Below, piece by piece: positions 1 to 14,959 of a DNA stretch of 64,000 nucleotides (the stretch's first letter is position 1; each line of letters begins with the position of its first letter). The notes below the pieces were generated by a model. It searched no databases, was not told where the DNA came from, and saw only the letters and a list, made by a program, of their open reading frames with translations. The stretch covers positions 9,003,100 to 9,067,099 of the forward strand of contig CM035351.1 in NCBI GenBank assembly GCA_020137815.1. The letters are read 5' to 3'. A program made the translations under genes and the position numbers. This DNA comes from Hormiphora californensis (Eukaryota > Ctenophora > Tentaculata > Cydippida > Pleurobrachiidae).

Positions 1-1
1 G

Positions 2-2756
2 GAAGCCGAAGTTGCAGAGTGGAGGCATAAATTAGTAAGTGCTCCACGGAAAGGGAAAAGAGGGGGAGGGGTTGCGTTTATGATGAGGAATAAGATCAAG
101 TACTCTCGATGTAACACTTCCCAAAAGTCTTTTGAGTGCTTGGAGATTTTCGTGAAAGGGACGGTTGGTGTTAGACTTGCGGTTGTCTATCGAACGGGGA
201 ATGATTACGGCCATTTCATTACGGAGTTTGGGGCATACTTGAACTCATTTCTGTCTAAAGGAGGTACTCCAGTCATATTGGGTGATTTTAATGTAAGGTA
301 CCAAGATGATTCTGATCGCTTTACTCAAAAATTCAAGGGACTTTTATCGATGGAGGGATGGTCTCAGCATGTCCTGGGAGCGACACATGTCAGAGGTGGT
401 TTACTGGACCTGATTCTAACCAGGGATACGGATGGTACGAACCTTACCGGGCTGGAGATTTATCGGTCACCTGTTCTTCCTGATCACTCACTCGTTAGTT
501 TTTCTATGGATGTAGCTGGTTTCAGTGCTAATAAGGCCGTTAAGGTTGTACGAAGTCGTAAAATGAAGGACTTGGATATCGAGGATCTCAAGGAGGACAT
601 TCTCCAATCTGACCTGTGTGATGAACTGCCCAACGATCTGGATGACTGTGTAGAACTCTACAACTCCTCACTTACTTCTTTCATGGACAACCGAGCGCCT
701 GTAATAACTAGAGTGGTTAGTGAGAGGGACGAGCAATGGTTTTCAGAGAACTATGAGGTATGCCAGGCTGCGAAAACTGAGAAAAGGAGAAAGGAGAGGA
801 AATATCGTGCTGTACTCAAGACGTCAACAGATCCTGCTGAACTTGTTAAACATTTTAACGCTTCAAAAGAACAGGAAAAGGACTCCGAGAAAATCTTGAA
901 TGAAACGAGGGAAAAGTTCTTCTCCAAAAAACTTGAATTACAGAAGGATGATCCACGGGGAACATGGCAAACAACGCACCATCTAATGGGGACTAAGAGG
1001 GTGGAGGTTATGCCGGGACACATTGAAAAGGACAGGCTCGCAGACTCTTTCATGGCGGCATTCAAGGGTAAGGTTGATAAAATCTATCGAAAAATGGAGG
1101 AGAAGCTACGAAATGAATCTGATGGTCGTGAATTACAATACCTAACTCAATCTCCAAATGCACCGCGAGTGCCATCATTCAAATTTCAACCGGTGTCTGA
1201 TACAGTCTTAAGATCGACCATTATGGAGATGGGCACGAAACATTGCGAGCTGGATCCTATACCCACTTCTTTTGTCAGACGATTATTTGGAGAACTCCTC
1301 CCGGTCCTATCTAAGATAGTGAACGACAGCCTATTATCTGGTAAATTCCCTACTGCTTTGAAAACTGCTCTTATTCGTCCTTTGATTAAGAAGTCAGATC
1401 TTGACGCCGATGATCTGGGTAACTACAGACCTGTCAGCAACCTACCATTCCTTGGCAAGCTCATTGAAAAGTGTGCAGCTGATCAGTTCGTCAAGCATCT
1501 GGAGGATAACAACCTTCTATCGAGACATCAATCTGCATATAGACAGCATAAAAGCTGTGAAACTGCCACCCTACGCATATTTGACGATTTGCTAACACTG
1601 ACGGACGAAAGATCGAAGGTGGTGCTCCTGTTATTAGACTTGAGTGCGGCTTTCGATACGGTGAACCACTCGACACTCCTCAAACGATTGGAGCAGCTAT
1701 ATGGTGTCAGTGATACCTCTCTTGACTGGTTCCGGAGTTACCTTACGGGTAGGGGTGCTTCTGTGATGGTGGGTGAGTTGAAATCGGCTTTTACTGAGTT
1801 GACTATTGGAGTGCCTCAGGGATCGATTCTGGGTCCTATTCTGTTCATATGCTACACGAAGGAGCTGGAACTAATTGCTGAGAAACACGGAGTAGGTATT
1901 CATTTTTACGCAGATGATACCCAGGTGTACGCTGCATATTCAGCGGATGACTTCTCTGATATTGAACAGAAGTTACAGGCCTGCGTTTCGGATATACAGG
2001 CCTGGCTCACGACTAATTTTCTCCAACTGAACCCTACAAAGACTGAAGTTATGATCCTATCTCCCAGAGGAAGTACCTCTGTAGACTCAGTACAGCTGTT
2101 CAAAGAGGGCACACCCACTGTGGTCACGAACTCGGCAAGGAATCTGGGGGTGTACTTTGACTCTAAACTCTCCATGGATGAACATGTGTTGAAGGTGGTC
2201 AATGCATGTAAGTCCACTCTGGTTAATTTATGGAGAATCGCCGGGAAGTTGTCGCGAAGACTAAGAACATTACTAGTCTGCAGCTTGATCCACTCCAAAA
2301 TGGATTACTGTAACTCCCTGATGACCGGAATGACAAAGAAGAACGTACAAGAGCTTCAAAAGATCCAAAATGCCGCATCACGTTTCATCTATGGCCAGAG
2401 GCGTTGGCGAGGTACGACCCAGCTACGGAAGGAGCTTCATTTCCTCCCGGTCTCTGAGCGAATTGAGTATAAAACCTGTGTTCTGGTATTCAAATGCTTA
2501 AACGGACTTGCACCCGACTATCTTAGTGGTCGCCTGCTTAAGAGGAAAACAAAATCAATAGGACTGCGTGCAGATGGAGATAAACTTTTGCTTGAAATCC
2601 CCCATCCAAATTACAAGACAACTGATCGTGCATTCAGCGTATCGGGACCTCGACTATGGAACAAACTGCCAAGAGAATTGCGTGAATCAGAGACTCTAAA
2701 AGCGTTTTAAAGTGGATCTAAAGACGTTTTTGTTCTGTAGGGCTTTTGGTGTGTAA
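2..2756 (+). pseudogene. LINE ORF2: AP-endonuclease (partial) plus reverse transcriptase, frameshifted near the C-terminus
   Basis: The frame is open from base 2, so the ATG at 80 is internal and the true start lies off the window. The upstream residues contain the RGGGVAF segment of LINE APE-type endonucleases. Endonuclease motifs follow: ILGDFNV, LLDLILTR and LPDHSLV (catalytic His). The reverse transcriptase has LLLDLSAAFDTVNH (first catalytic Asp), GVPQGSILGPILF and FYADDTQVY (YADD catalytic pair), then a thumb and C-terminal region. The frame stops at 2,710 within a T-run. The conserved C-terminus continues in the next frame to a stop at 2,754-2,756, so one inserted base probably broke the end. 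Otherwise it looks nearly intact and encodes copy-and-paste retrotransposition machinery. Confidence 0.85.
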
Positions 2757-3136
2757 GGAGCTGAAATGTCCATTGTGACAATAGGAATCCGTTGAATTTC
2801 TAGAGTTAGTAGGAGCCAGGAGATATAGAGGAGGTTGTTTGTGTGTCTGGTGGTCAGTTGAATACTTATTATTTTGTGTGTTCTAGGAAGTGGAGATTTG
2901 GGAGTTGATTGGTTTCTTTTATGTGACGGATCCCCAGAACTCGGTAAAAAAAGAGCCTGGGTTAAAAAATCAAAAAAGCAAAGAAAAAAAAGAATAAAAA
3001 AAAATTTAAAAAAAAAAAAAAAAAAATAAAAATAAAAAAATAAAAAAATAAAAAAATCAAAAAGAGGCAATAATAAAAAGAAAAAAAAAAAGAAAAAAAA
3101 AAGCCCACCCTTCTTTCTCTCAACCTCTTTTCTTCT

Positions 3137-3137
3137 A

Positions 3138-3193
<56 letters not shown>

Positions 3194-3240
3194 TTGTGTG
3201 TGCGTGTGTGTGTATGTTTGTATGTATGTGTGTGTTTGTT
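3137..3240. repeat. (TG)n microsatellite
   Basis: TG dinucleotide repeat with a few TATG and TTTG interruptions, directly after the A-rich tract of the LINE 3' region. Confidence 0.95.
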
Positions 3241-4444
3241 CTCTTTCTCGAGCGGTTAAGGGAACAGGATCTTCACTTCATCTGGACCTTATTTGGCATG
3301 GTTCCCAAGAAGTTTCACTCTATCACGGCCATGGGCCAAACTGGTAAACGGACTTTCACCCAGGTTGTATATTTCTGTATCATTGCTCGGCTTTTTACCT
3401 AGGTTTGGGTATAGTCCAATTTTCTACTCGAGTGGCGGGGTGCCGGGCACTTAATTCTTTTCTCTGGTCTTGTCTTGGTGGTATGGGGCTTGATCCTGGT
3501 ATCACTGGATAGGTTTCTGCCTTGTCGAGCGTCACTGGTTCAGCCAGTTTCACATCTGTTTAGCGAGTTGGTGTGTGGCGACCTGTCGCTTGAGTGGGAA
3601 ATTGGACTTTAGTTTGTATTTTGCTATCTTTGGATCCCTTGATCCAAGAGTGTTTTATATCTTTCTGAACTGCATTTGCAGTTGTGGTTGCTCTTTCAAT
3701 TTTCGTTTCATGTAGAAATCTATCAACTCTCTATTCACAGGATATCACATCACAATGTTGCCAAAAGGGATTTGAAGTCTTATCGTTCACTATCATACTC
3801 TGCAAGACACGAGTAAACCATTTTTCAAGACCAAGCTCAACATTACCTGATTAAGACCTCATCTTTTCCATGACGTGCACACCTTATTGAGACTGGTGTA
3901 GTAATTTTTTACATTGAGATCTATGGCCTCTGTTGCACTATATTTTTTCTAGACTTTTGTATGATTCTATCTTGTGGATATTCAGTGTTCAGTTTATGCT
4001 GTTTTGATTAACTTATTAACTATTTATTAATTATATGTGACAGTTTATGCTGTTTTTTAATTAACTTATTAACTATGTATTTAATTATATGACAACGAGG
4101 ACTTTCGGAATGACATTGATACGAATTACGAAGATGCGCTTTAGAAAGCGAGTTTTGATCGAAAGGACGCTTTAGTATAAGTCGATCGAGATAAACACTT
4201 TTCGCTCAAAAGCGATTTATAAATGTTAAATGTTATGTTATGTTATGTTATTTTTCAAAATGTTTCCGATCTTCATCTTGAAAAGCGCTGCCTTATCCCG
4301 CGCTGCGGGGGCCAGCAACGTTTGCCAAATCTTCATCATAATTTTCCTTTCAATCAATGAATATTTTACCAATTACCTAAACAACTGATTCTTGTCTTAT
4401 TCTAACCAGTCGACAGCTTGACAACTCCTAGCTATGCTCAAAAG

Positions 4445-6909
4445 ATGAGTTCCAAAAGAGGGACAAGTCGTAGAACCCCTCGCAGCAGCAACATACAGAG
4501 TAATAACTCCTCGGTACCAAACTCTGTAGCGAGACAGAGAATGGGTTCATCTTTTTCATCGAGCAGGTAAAAAACAATAACCGTATTAAAACAACACGTT
4601 TATTTGAAATTTAAATTCATTTTCCATCTTCAATTTTCCTCGCGAATAAAATGGCAGCATTTGATGATGAGCGCTCTTCCCCTCAAAAATTATTTCAATT
4701 GTGTAAATTCAGGATTAATGATAATAATAATTTCATCAGGCGAACCTCTGGAGCTGACAGTAGCGATTCTCCTACTGGTGAACCCTCATCTGCGTACATG
4801 ACACGGTATCCTAGAAGGACTCTGAGGTCTACTCTGAGGTCAGCTACCAGTAGTCCTAGTAGTGGTGGTCCATTGAGCCGTCTAGCAAGGGCTACACGCA
4901 GCAGACATACAGGTCCAGTGAGAGAAGCAGCTGACCAGACCCCGGGTCCGAGACGTTCAGCTCGTATCAGTTCCCGAATATCGGGATTACAGACTGAACA
5001 GATTCAACAGAGACCACCATCCACTAACCCTCCCAGTCGGGCATCGTCAGGAATATTCTCTCCTACTGCTGTTGAGGTTTGTATTTTATTGTGATTGATC
5101 TTTTATTATTCTGTTGTAATGATATGGACAAATAATTACGGGAATTTTCGCTGTACAACAGCATCATCAGCTCCAATTAATTTGTTTAAAGTAGTGTTGA
5201 AAAGTTTGAAACTCTTCTTTTATTGATAATCCCAATCTATAACCCCCTTTTTCATTCCATCAGGAGGGGTGGCAGTGGAGGGAGTTCTCTCCAGATCCTC
5301 GGACACCTCTACCACCGATAACTCCTGGACCACACGACCAGCCCCCTCCCCTGATTCCACCTCCCCCTCCACCCCTCCCATCCGCCAACATTCCATCACC
5401 ACCCGGTCACCACATGAGTGAGGGCCCTGATACAGACTATCCAATCTGTTGGAATAACCCGGGTTGTGCCCCATCGACTGATGGAAGTTAGTTGGAGAAG
5501 ATGTCCTAGAGCCACGACCTCCCCCTCGACCATCCAGCGGAAATAGGGCCCATTTTACATCTGGAATGATGAGACATGCCCGGAGATTACTGCGTAAGTG
5601 GCGAATTCTATCAAAAAACTGGAACTTTCAGTTATTATTTTGTTCCCAAGGTCTAGTTCTAGAATTGTATTCCAGTAATAGACATGACCTCGAGTATCAC
5701 TTCCTTAAAAGTACATGTTCTTGACAGTATCATGATCCTCAAACTTTATTTGTCGCCTGAACTATTTAATTAAATATTTTCAGGAGACCACCCACCAGCT
5801 CAAGAAATGGTATCACCAGCTCCAGAGACCTATCAATGACAATCAACCAAGGTAACTATCCCAGCTTTTATTTCGCAACCTTAGGTCGTATTCCATCCTA
5901 GTTTTCTACCTTCTACTCACCAGATAAATAAGATAGAGGGGGCCTACTCACCCACCCTATCTTTCTAGACGGCAGTTCCGTGAGATCAGGTTCAGTCACA
6001 GTGGTGAGATGGACGGGGAGAGAGCGAGTGGAAGTAACAGCGAGGAGGCGCTAAGGGGACGACTTCATGAGCACGCCATGTCTGAAGCAGTTAACAACAT
6101 GATGTTTCCAATCGTACCCAGCGGCTCTTCTACCCCCAGTGAGTTATCTTGACATCTCTAATAAGTTCTCTACCCCACTCTCTCATTCTCTCTGATCTCA
6201 CTTATCCCACTGCCACCCATTCCTTCTCTACCTACCTTCTTCCCCCAGTGATTATGTCACTATTTTCCTAGTCACACCCTCAGTCTCTCCTCTCTCTCCT
6301 ATACCTCCCCCCTCTCAGTACTAGTCCCACATCATCACCCATTCCACCTCAGCAGGCGGTGTGCCGGGTGGATCGTCACAGGGAGAGCGGCTAGCCAGGT
6401 TACGATTGGTCAGGTTCAGAATGATGGCGGTGAGATGACACCCAGGGAACGATTTATTGCTGGCATGCTCAGGAGACGTCATGCGGCAACAGAAGAGGAC
6501 GGAGCAGGACAGGTAATAAGCTGCAGGGGTAGAGAGGGTATGGGGTGGAAGGGGACTAGGATGTTCAATGTTGTGACATGATGTGTAACACAATTCGTGT
6601 GTTACACACAGTCTCCCTGTCTACTCTGTGTTTGTATTCTCTTGGTTGATAACTTGTCTGGTTCCAGTTATCACTGTATTTGGTTGATATATTGTCCCAT
6701 CTAAACAGTATTCACTATCTCCCCCGACTATCTCTATTACAGTTAGTCAGGTAACTGTGATCAACCTGATTTCCCTAATTTGGTTTCCACTGTCAAATGT
6801 TCACAGTGACATTTACCCTGTCAAGAACGTTCAGTATTTTAGCATACCATGGCAACATTTTGGCAAACAGTATTCATTTCAGGTTATCTGTCTCTATCCC
6901 TCTCTATGA

Positions 6910-7005
<96 letters not shown>

Positions 7006-7128
7006 CTCTCTGTCTGTCTCTATCTCTCTCTCACCCTCTCTCTGTTCTCTCTCTCTCCCTCTCTATCTCTCTCTACCTCTCTCTCCCTCTCTCTGTTCTC
7101 TCTCTATCTCTCTATCTCTCTCTCTATC

Positions 7129-7212
<84 letters not shown>

Positions 7213-8328
7213 ACAACCTCCATGCTGCCTGATGATGTAACTAACACGCTCTCTCTCTCCCACAGAGCTCCTCTGACGCCCCAGCCGCCGGAAGCAGCAT
7301 GGCTGGAGCTACCCCTCCCCAGTTCCGAATGTTTGAAATGAGAGGGGCAACAACTGCAGCGGGTATGGACGACATACGACCCGAGACCTCCCTACGAATG
7401 TCAATCGCACAGGTACGTCTCGTGTGTCGTCTCCGCTATATTTAGCGAGAGTCGAGTGACGGCGCGCGCGACCGCCGAACCCGCGGGTTCAACTGAAAGA
7501 TGTCATTGAAAACGGCTGGTGGGCGCGCTATGTTTGCCCCGCGCACGCACTCTCGCACGTGACCTGACACGAGAGTGTGTGTGCCTGGCAGCAGCAACTC
7601 TGCTGCCAGTGTGTGTATCAGAGACTTTGCCCCGCCCTCTCTTCTCTACTGACTTTCGTAGCAGAATTTCCCATACCAGAACTGCTAGGGCGTGTGAAAA
7701 GAGAATATGAAAGTAGAGAGAGAGAGAGAATCGTGATTGTCATTGTCATACTCAAGCAATAGTAACGTGCAATTGTTTCAGGCACAATACCTGCAGGAAG
7801 TGCTATTGAGAATATCGAGTCTACTTGATAATCTACACATACTATCCCAAATGCACGACAGACTGGAAGGTAAAGTGAGAATTAACTGTTATTAGCACTT
7901 CACATCATTGATCATGCCAGGTGTAACGTCGACCCACTGTTTTACCTTTGTACCTAGTTACTACAACAAGTTAACACGCAATAGGATACATAATCCTAAT
8001 GCCACCCAATTATAAAACTATTGCCAGTTCATCATTATCATATTATCATATTATGCACCAATTCCCCTTTGCTTCCTTGTAAATCTGGGTAGCCCAGTAT
8101 TCCCCTATATTTCACATATCACTCACAAACATATTTGAATATTCTGTGTGTAACACATGGGATCTTGCAGATGATCCTAGACTGAGGACTATTCTGGCAT
8201 TTGCAACCCTGGACCCTGACAGTATGACTTATGAGGTAAAGCCTTACATGCGAGTAATATATTCTATCTCTATCTTTCTATCTTTCTCTCTATATCTATC
8301 GCTATCTTTCTCTCTCTATCTATCGCTA

Positions 8329-8404
<76 letters not shown>

Positions 8405-10050
8405 ACTATCTCTTCATCTCTCTCACTCCCTCTTTGTCTCCCTTTCTCTCTTCCCAACTCTGACCTCTCTCTACCTCTCTGTATCTCTTCTTTCAGTCTC
8501 TATCCATCTATCTATACTATCTCTCTCTCGTTCTAATTTCTGTGTGTATGACTCGAATGCGACGGAAGATATATGTTGATATGCTGGAGTTACTCAGCTC
8601 GACTACGGCAGTAGCACTTCCATTCAAGAGTGTGGCCGGCGTGATATTTACCATACATAATCGTGTACACGTTCTCTCTCTCCCTCTCCCTCTGTGCTAT
8701 TTCTGTACTATCCTATCTCATTGAAACCCCCCTTGGGTTGACTGCTTGTCCATTATAATGATTGGTATCCGGTTTCATATTCAGCAACTCCTGATGCTGG
8801 ACGAGCTGTTACCAAAGAACCAGGGAGCTAGTAAGGAGTTGATAGCGAGCAAGACGAGTTTACTGCAGTACCACAAATCAGATCACCATGAGAATGACAC
8901 CTGTATCATCTGTATATCTGATCTGGAGGAGAACGATGGGATCAGGTACATGAGAACATAGTTAATTAGTTAATTACCTCTACACCCCGGCCTGATTATC
9001 TGGTCATAATCAACTGCCTGGCTCTTTTCACTGCCATTTCACTGGTACTATCATGGTACTAGAGATAATGAATCCTAATCAGTAATCATGCTAATCAGTA
9101 ATGTATCTTCTGAACATCGGTTGAGAGTGGATTCTCTCACCTCACTCACTCAGCCATCTGGCTGTGGGCGGGGGCAGCACAAAAACCCGAAACAGCCCTA
9201 AAATCGTCGATTGATCTGGATATAACGGTGGTGCTCCGTCATATTGGCCGCCCGCTTTGGTATTTTATAACTTTTTTGATCTGGCTATATTATCGACTTT
9301 TGGCCTTTTTTGAGCTGGCTTTATTATCTGAAATCCTGGATTAATCGGGTACTTTTGGCCCACCATTAAATATCCGTTTTTACTTCTTTTTTTTTGGCAT
9401 CCACCCCTCTCTCTATGTGATCTGATGGCCAGGGAAACCTTGGCAGTATCAGAACTACAGCTTCCACATGTATACAGTGTGTTTTACTACATAATGTGCT
9501 TTATGCAGTAGGAGTATTTTCCAAATGTATTATACAAGCTGGATGTCAACATGTGTTCACTGCCCCCTCTACCCCCCCCCCCTCTCCACCACGAATGATT
9601 ACCCCGCGGCCCCCTCTCACCAATAACCAATCCTTTTTACACACATCCCTATTCAACCCCTCTCTGAACCTAACACATTAATCCCAGTTCCACCCATCTC
9701 TAATTCCCCTCTATGTTTCAGGTTACTACCCTGTGCCCACATTTACCATTTCGCTTGTGTCGACAACTGGCTGACTCGCAAAAAGACTTGTCCAATGTGC
9801 CGATCATCAATAGAAGAAAGTAAGTGGTGCAAATAATTCAGTAACTTTAAGTTTACTGTGTTACACTGTTTCACTTTCAGTCAAATACCGCTCTATTTAG
9901 CGTTCCTATTTCCTGTTGATCACCAGTCATTGTTATTTCGTCTTGCATTTTTTAGAGCCGCTTCAAAAATTAGTTTTCCGGCTTTAGGTTACAAATCCTA
10001 TCATTCCCATCAATCCTATCCTCTCTCTTTCTCTCTCTCTCTCTCTCTCA

Positions 10051-10114
<64 letters not shown>

Positions 10115-10115
10115 A

Positions 10116-10163
<48 letters not shown>

Positions 10164-10464
10164 TTGTCCTGATTTTATACCCGTGACGGGGGCATCTCCT
10201 GTCGACCGTAACTCGAATCCTCATTACTGACTTAGAAGATCTCCCTGTTCGTAATGTTCTATTATTAGCACCCCATTCACCCCCCTCTATTCATTAAACC
10301 CCCCCCCCCTCTATTCATTAACCCCCCCTCCATTAACCCCCTGATTCATTAACCCTCCCCTCCATTAACCCCCTGATTCATTCCTCTAACCTTCCTTTTC
10401 TTTTTCAGAACCCAGTACTTCCTACGTAGAACGTTTGGAAAAGTTTAAAGACTTGAAAAAGTGA
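4445..10464 (+). CDS. RING-H2 finger E3 ubiquitin ligase, multi-exon (~13 exons)
   Basis: The C-terminus is a RING-H2 domain split between exons 8,785-8,945 and 9,722-9,819: CIIC, then CAHIYHFAC, then CPMC, giving the C-x2-C, C-x-H-x2-H-x2-C, C-x2-C zinc ligand order. Such proteins recruit an E2 and transfer ubiquitin. The N-terminal half is Ser/Arg/Pro-rich and looks disordered. I assign exons 4,445-4,566; 4,740-5,076; about 5,264 onward; 5,784-5,851; 5,969-6,138; about 6,356-6,512; 7,266-7,412; 7,782-7,869; 8,171-8,235; 8,785-8,945; 9,722-9,819; last exon about 10,410-10,464. Phases agree from 6.4 kb to the stop. Between 5.4 and 5.6 kb, and at the start of the 6.35 kb exon, I could not keep one continuous frame; small exons or indels are possible. 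The start ATG at 4,445 is the first ATG of exon 1 and is not otherwise verified. Confidence 0.75.
6909..7210. repeat. (CT)n microsatellite in an intron of the RING gene
   Basis: About 300 bp of mostly pure CT dinucleotide repeat with a variant middle part, lying between the exons ending at 6,512 and starting at 7,266. It gives spurious SLSL-type reading frames on this strand and RERE-type frames on the other. Confidence 0.97.
8262..8532. repeat. CT-rich minisatellite and microsatellite, intronic
   Basis: Begins with CTATCTTTCTCTCTAT-type units repeated three times with an ATCG variant, then pure (CT)n from about 8,331 to 8,398, then degenerate CT-rich sequence. It lies in the intron before the RING exon at 8,785. 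Confidence 0.9.
10021..10165. repeat. (CT)n microsatellite, intronic
   Basis: CT repeat with a few TTCT and CACT interruptions between the last two exons of the RING gene. Confidence 0.95.
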
Positions 10465-12612
<2,148 letters not shown>

Positions 12613-13775
12613 CACGGTGCACCAGAAGGATCGTCAACCCAAAGTTGAGCCCACAAAACAAACTTTTGTTGGGGGTGACCCAGGAGGCCTTCCTGAACAT
12701 CCCCACGGTGAGAAAAGTATATGTTTACGGGGGAAATTTTTGTTAAAATCGAAAAAACTGGTTTTTGGTCCAAATTTGTGCATAACTTACTTGACTGCCG
12801 TTTGATGAAATATCTGATTGACTTAAAATAAGTATACAAGACCTATTTTTGCACGAGGAATCGATTGCCGGTGGAGAGAAATCTCTAAAATGACCGGAAA
12901 ATTGTCAAATATGGGAATTTTGTCATTTTTTTGAGGTTTTTGGCCCTTTAACCATTGAAAACGTTGAGATAGGAAGTTGGCAATAGCGCCAATCGTTAAA
13001 ATGGTCATTTTTATACGGGATCCCAAAATTTCATGTATATCCTATTCATGGTTAGATTTTGGCAAACTATTGAGATGTGCTTACTGAAAAAAGGACTTGA
13101 TTTTCTCGTTTTTTGCGATTTTTTAACTTTTGACAGAATTCTGATTGAAATGGCCAATCAGGGCTATGCTAAAGTTGTTTATGGGACAATTTTCGACCAA
13201 AATCCAAGATTTCATGCAAATCCAATGACAGCTCATTGATTTATAGAAAGTTGAAAAAGGCAAAAAAGACCAATTTTTACCATGAAAACAAAAATACACA
13301 TTTTTTCTTGTCAATTTCCATCAACAACTGGTACTCTACCTATTTTTGCACGTAGAATCGATTGCCGGTGGAGTGGATCCTCTTAAATGATTGGAAAACG
13401 GTCGAAATGCCATTTTTTGGAGGTTTTTGGTCGCTAAGGTGAGATATATAACCTCAAAAAAATGACAAAATTCCCATATTTGACAATTTTCCGGTCATTT
13501 TAGAGATTTCTCTCCACCGGCAATCGATTCCTCGTGCAAAAATAGGTCTTGTATACTTATTTTAAGTCAATCAGATATTTCATCAAACGGCAGTCAAGTA
13601 AGTTATGCACAAATTTGGACCAAAAACCAGTTTTTTCGATTTTAACAAAAATTTCCCCCGTAAACATATACTTTTCTCACCGTGGGGATGTTCAGGAAGG
13701 CCTCCTGGGTCACCCCCAATAAAAGTTTGTTTTGTGGGCTCAACTTTGGGTTGACGATCCTTCTGGTGCACCGTG
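12613..13775. mobile_element. Foldback element, ~1.16 kb, long near-identical inverted arms, TTGA flanks
   Basis: The left arm starts CACGGTGCACCAGAAGGATC at 12,613 and the right arm ends with its complement at 13,775. About 330 bp of each arm (to about 12,945; from about 13,440) are near-identical, so each encodes the same 62-residue reading frame in opposite orientation. TTGA occurs just outside both ends, consistent with a 4-bp target site duplication. The interior contains diverged further copies of arm sequence, for example near 13,334-13,435. There is no transposase reading frame, so it would be nonautonomous. Confidence 0.8.
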
Positions 13776-14078
13776 TTGATTTATCTATACACTCATCTAT
13801 CTATACACTCAGTGGTTAAAACTGTACTGCACGTGCACGCTGATATTTAGCTGCTGCAGGCCGGATATGGGCCACCTTGCAGACTTGTACAGCAATGGGT
13901 ATTGGGTGTAGACTGTAGACCAGATCATATACTTTGTAGACATTATAATATACTATTGGCCAGTGGCCCTTGTCGCATAATCATTATTAATCATATAAGA
14001 CCGTCCTCTTCGCACCGGGCCGAAGAGACTTGCGGGGTGCATGATGTACAGTCAGTGCCTGGCCCATATAGTATATGG

Positions 14079-14517
14079 TACTAGATCCAAAAACCAAACA
14101 AGTTTGGTGGATAGCCGGGGCCGCAGAAATTTAAAAACGTGCGAAAGTTTTGATACATGAACTTTCGGGGCCTGGGGTGCTGTTAAATTCGCGTTTCCTT
14201 GATTATAACCAGCAACATTTTCAAACTATACGCCAGGAAAACTATCGCAATGATTGCAAGTTATCACTATTTTTGATTCCACATTATCATACAAATAGCT
14301 CCACACATATCACGTATAATATACTGCACGCAGTGGATCGTTTCAGAGTCTGTTTTACAGAATAATAGTGTGTTTTGAAAGAACGGCTGACTATCATGGA
14401 AACGCGAATTTAACAGCACCCCAGGCCCCGAAAGTTCATGTATCAAAACTTTCGCACGTTTTTAAATTTCTGCGGCCCCGGCTATCCACCAAACTTGTTT
14501 GGTTTTTGGATCTAGTA
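14079..14517. mobile_element. Inverted-repeat element with 120-bp arms
   Basis: Arms 14,079-14,198 and 14,398-14,517 are reverse complements with essentially no mismatches by eye. They begin TACTAGATCCAAAAACC and enclose a 199-bp spacer. There is no coding capacity. It looks like a MITE or foldback copy, with TA as a possible target site that cannot be separated from the arm sequence. Confidence 0.75.
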
Positions 14518-14537
14518 TCAGGCATTTTGTTATACTA

Positions 14538-14593
14538 GATGACATGCATTTTTTAATACAAGCTGCAGATTGTATTAAAAAATGCATGTCATC
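14538..14593. repeat. Perfect 24-bp-arm hairpin
   Basis: Arms 14,538-14,561 and 14,570-14,593 are perfect complements separated by 8 bases. It sits about 20 bp beyond the 120-bp-arm element. Confidence 0.85.
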
Positions 14594-14619
14594 ATAGTAT
14601 CTTGGATATCAATTGCGAA

Positions 14620-14935
14620 TAACGAATATGATAGTAATCGCGGACAACCAATCGCAGATAACTGGTCAAGAATCCGTTATAAGTTATCGCGATTAATTAT
14701 CGCGATTAGCTATCGCGATTAGCTATCGCGATTAGCTATATTTGCGATTAGCTATCCGCGATTGGTAACTATCATATTACTCATTCGCGATGAGTTGTCG
14801 TGGTTAGTTATCTATATCCGCGATTACTATTATTTATTAGTTATCAGCGATTGATATCCGCGATTGGTTCTCAACGATTATTCTCTGATTTTGATTATTA
14901 GTTACGGATAACGATCACGGATAAGCATTGGTAAT
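14620..14935. repeat. Degenerate tandem array of TATCGCGATTAGC-like units
   Basis: Around 14,690-14,760 the motif TATCGCGATTAGC repeats about four times in a row. Looser copies (ATCCGCGATT, TTATCAGCGATT) extend on both sides. Each core holds the palindrome TCGCGA. Confidence 0.75.
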
Positions 14936-14959
14936 CAAATATATCTGTTACAATCAGGT

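Larger units (their letters stand above)
1..4250 (+). mobile_element. CR1/L2-like non-LTR retrotransposon, 5' part outside window
   Basis: This is the 3' portion of a LINE that runs off the left edge. It holds the end of ORF2 (endonuclease and reverse transcriptase), then about 1.5 kb of apparent 3' UTR with an A-rich tract (about 2,945-3,102) and a (TG)n tract (about 3,137-3,240). The proposed 3' terminus is TATAAATGTT at 4,218-4,227 followed by TTATG-type pentamer repeats to 4,250. The LINE at 37,968-43,303 ends in the same decamer plus TTGTA-type pentamers, which is why I place the end here and not at the A-rich tract. The 3' UTR is long, so another small insertion inside it is possible. 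Clade assignment rests on RT motif style only. Confidence 0.75.

Noticed and set aside
5487-5509. A 23-bp intron in the RING gene
   Set aside because: GT-AG ends exist, but the size is below plausible limits and a donor at 5,418 gives a 92-bp intron in the same phase.
6797-7240. Long SLSLSL or RERERE reading frames in CT/AG tracts (also near 8.3, 10.1, 11.7, 20.4, 25.7, 49.8, 51.5 and 54.7 kb)
   Set aside because: They are translations of dinucleotide microsatellites, open on both strands because CTCT and AGAG contain no stops.
12617-13771. 62-codon MHQKDRQPKVEP-like frame in both arms of the foldback element
   Set aside because: The two copies are one sequence in inverted arms; identity reflects arm identity and gives no independent support for coding.
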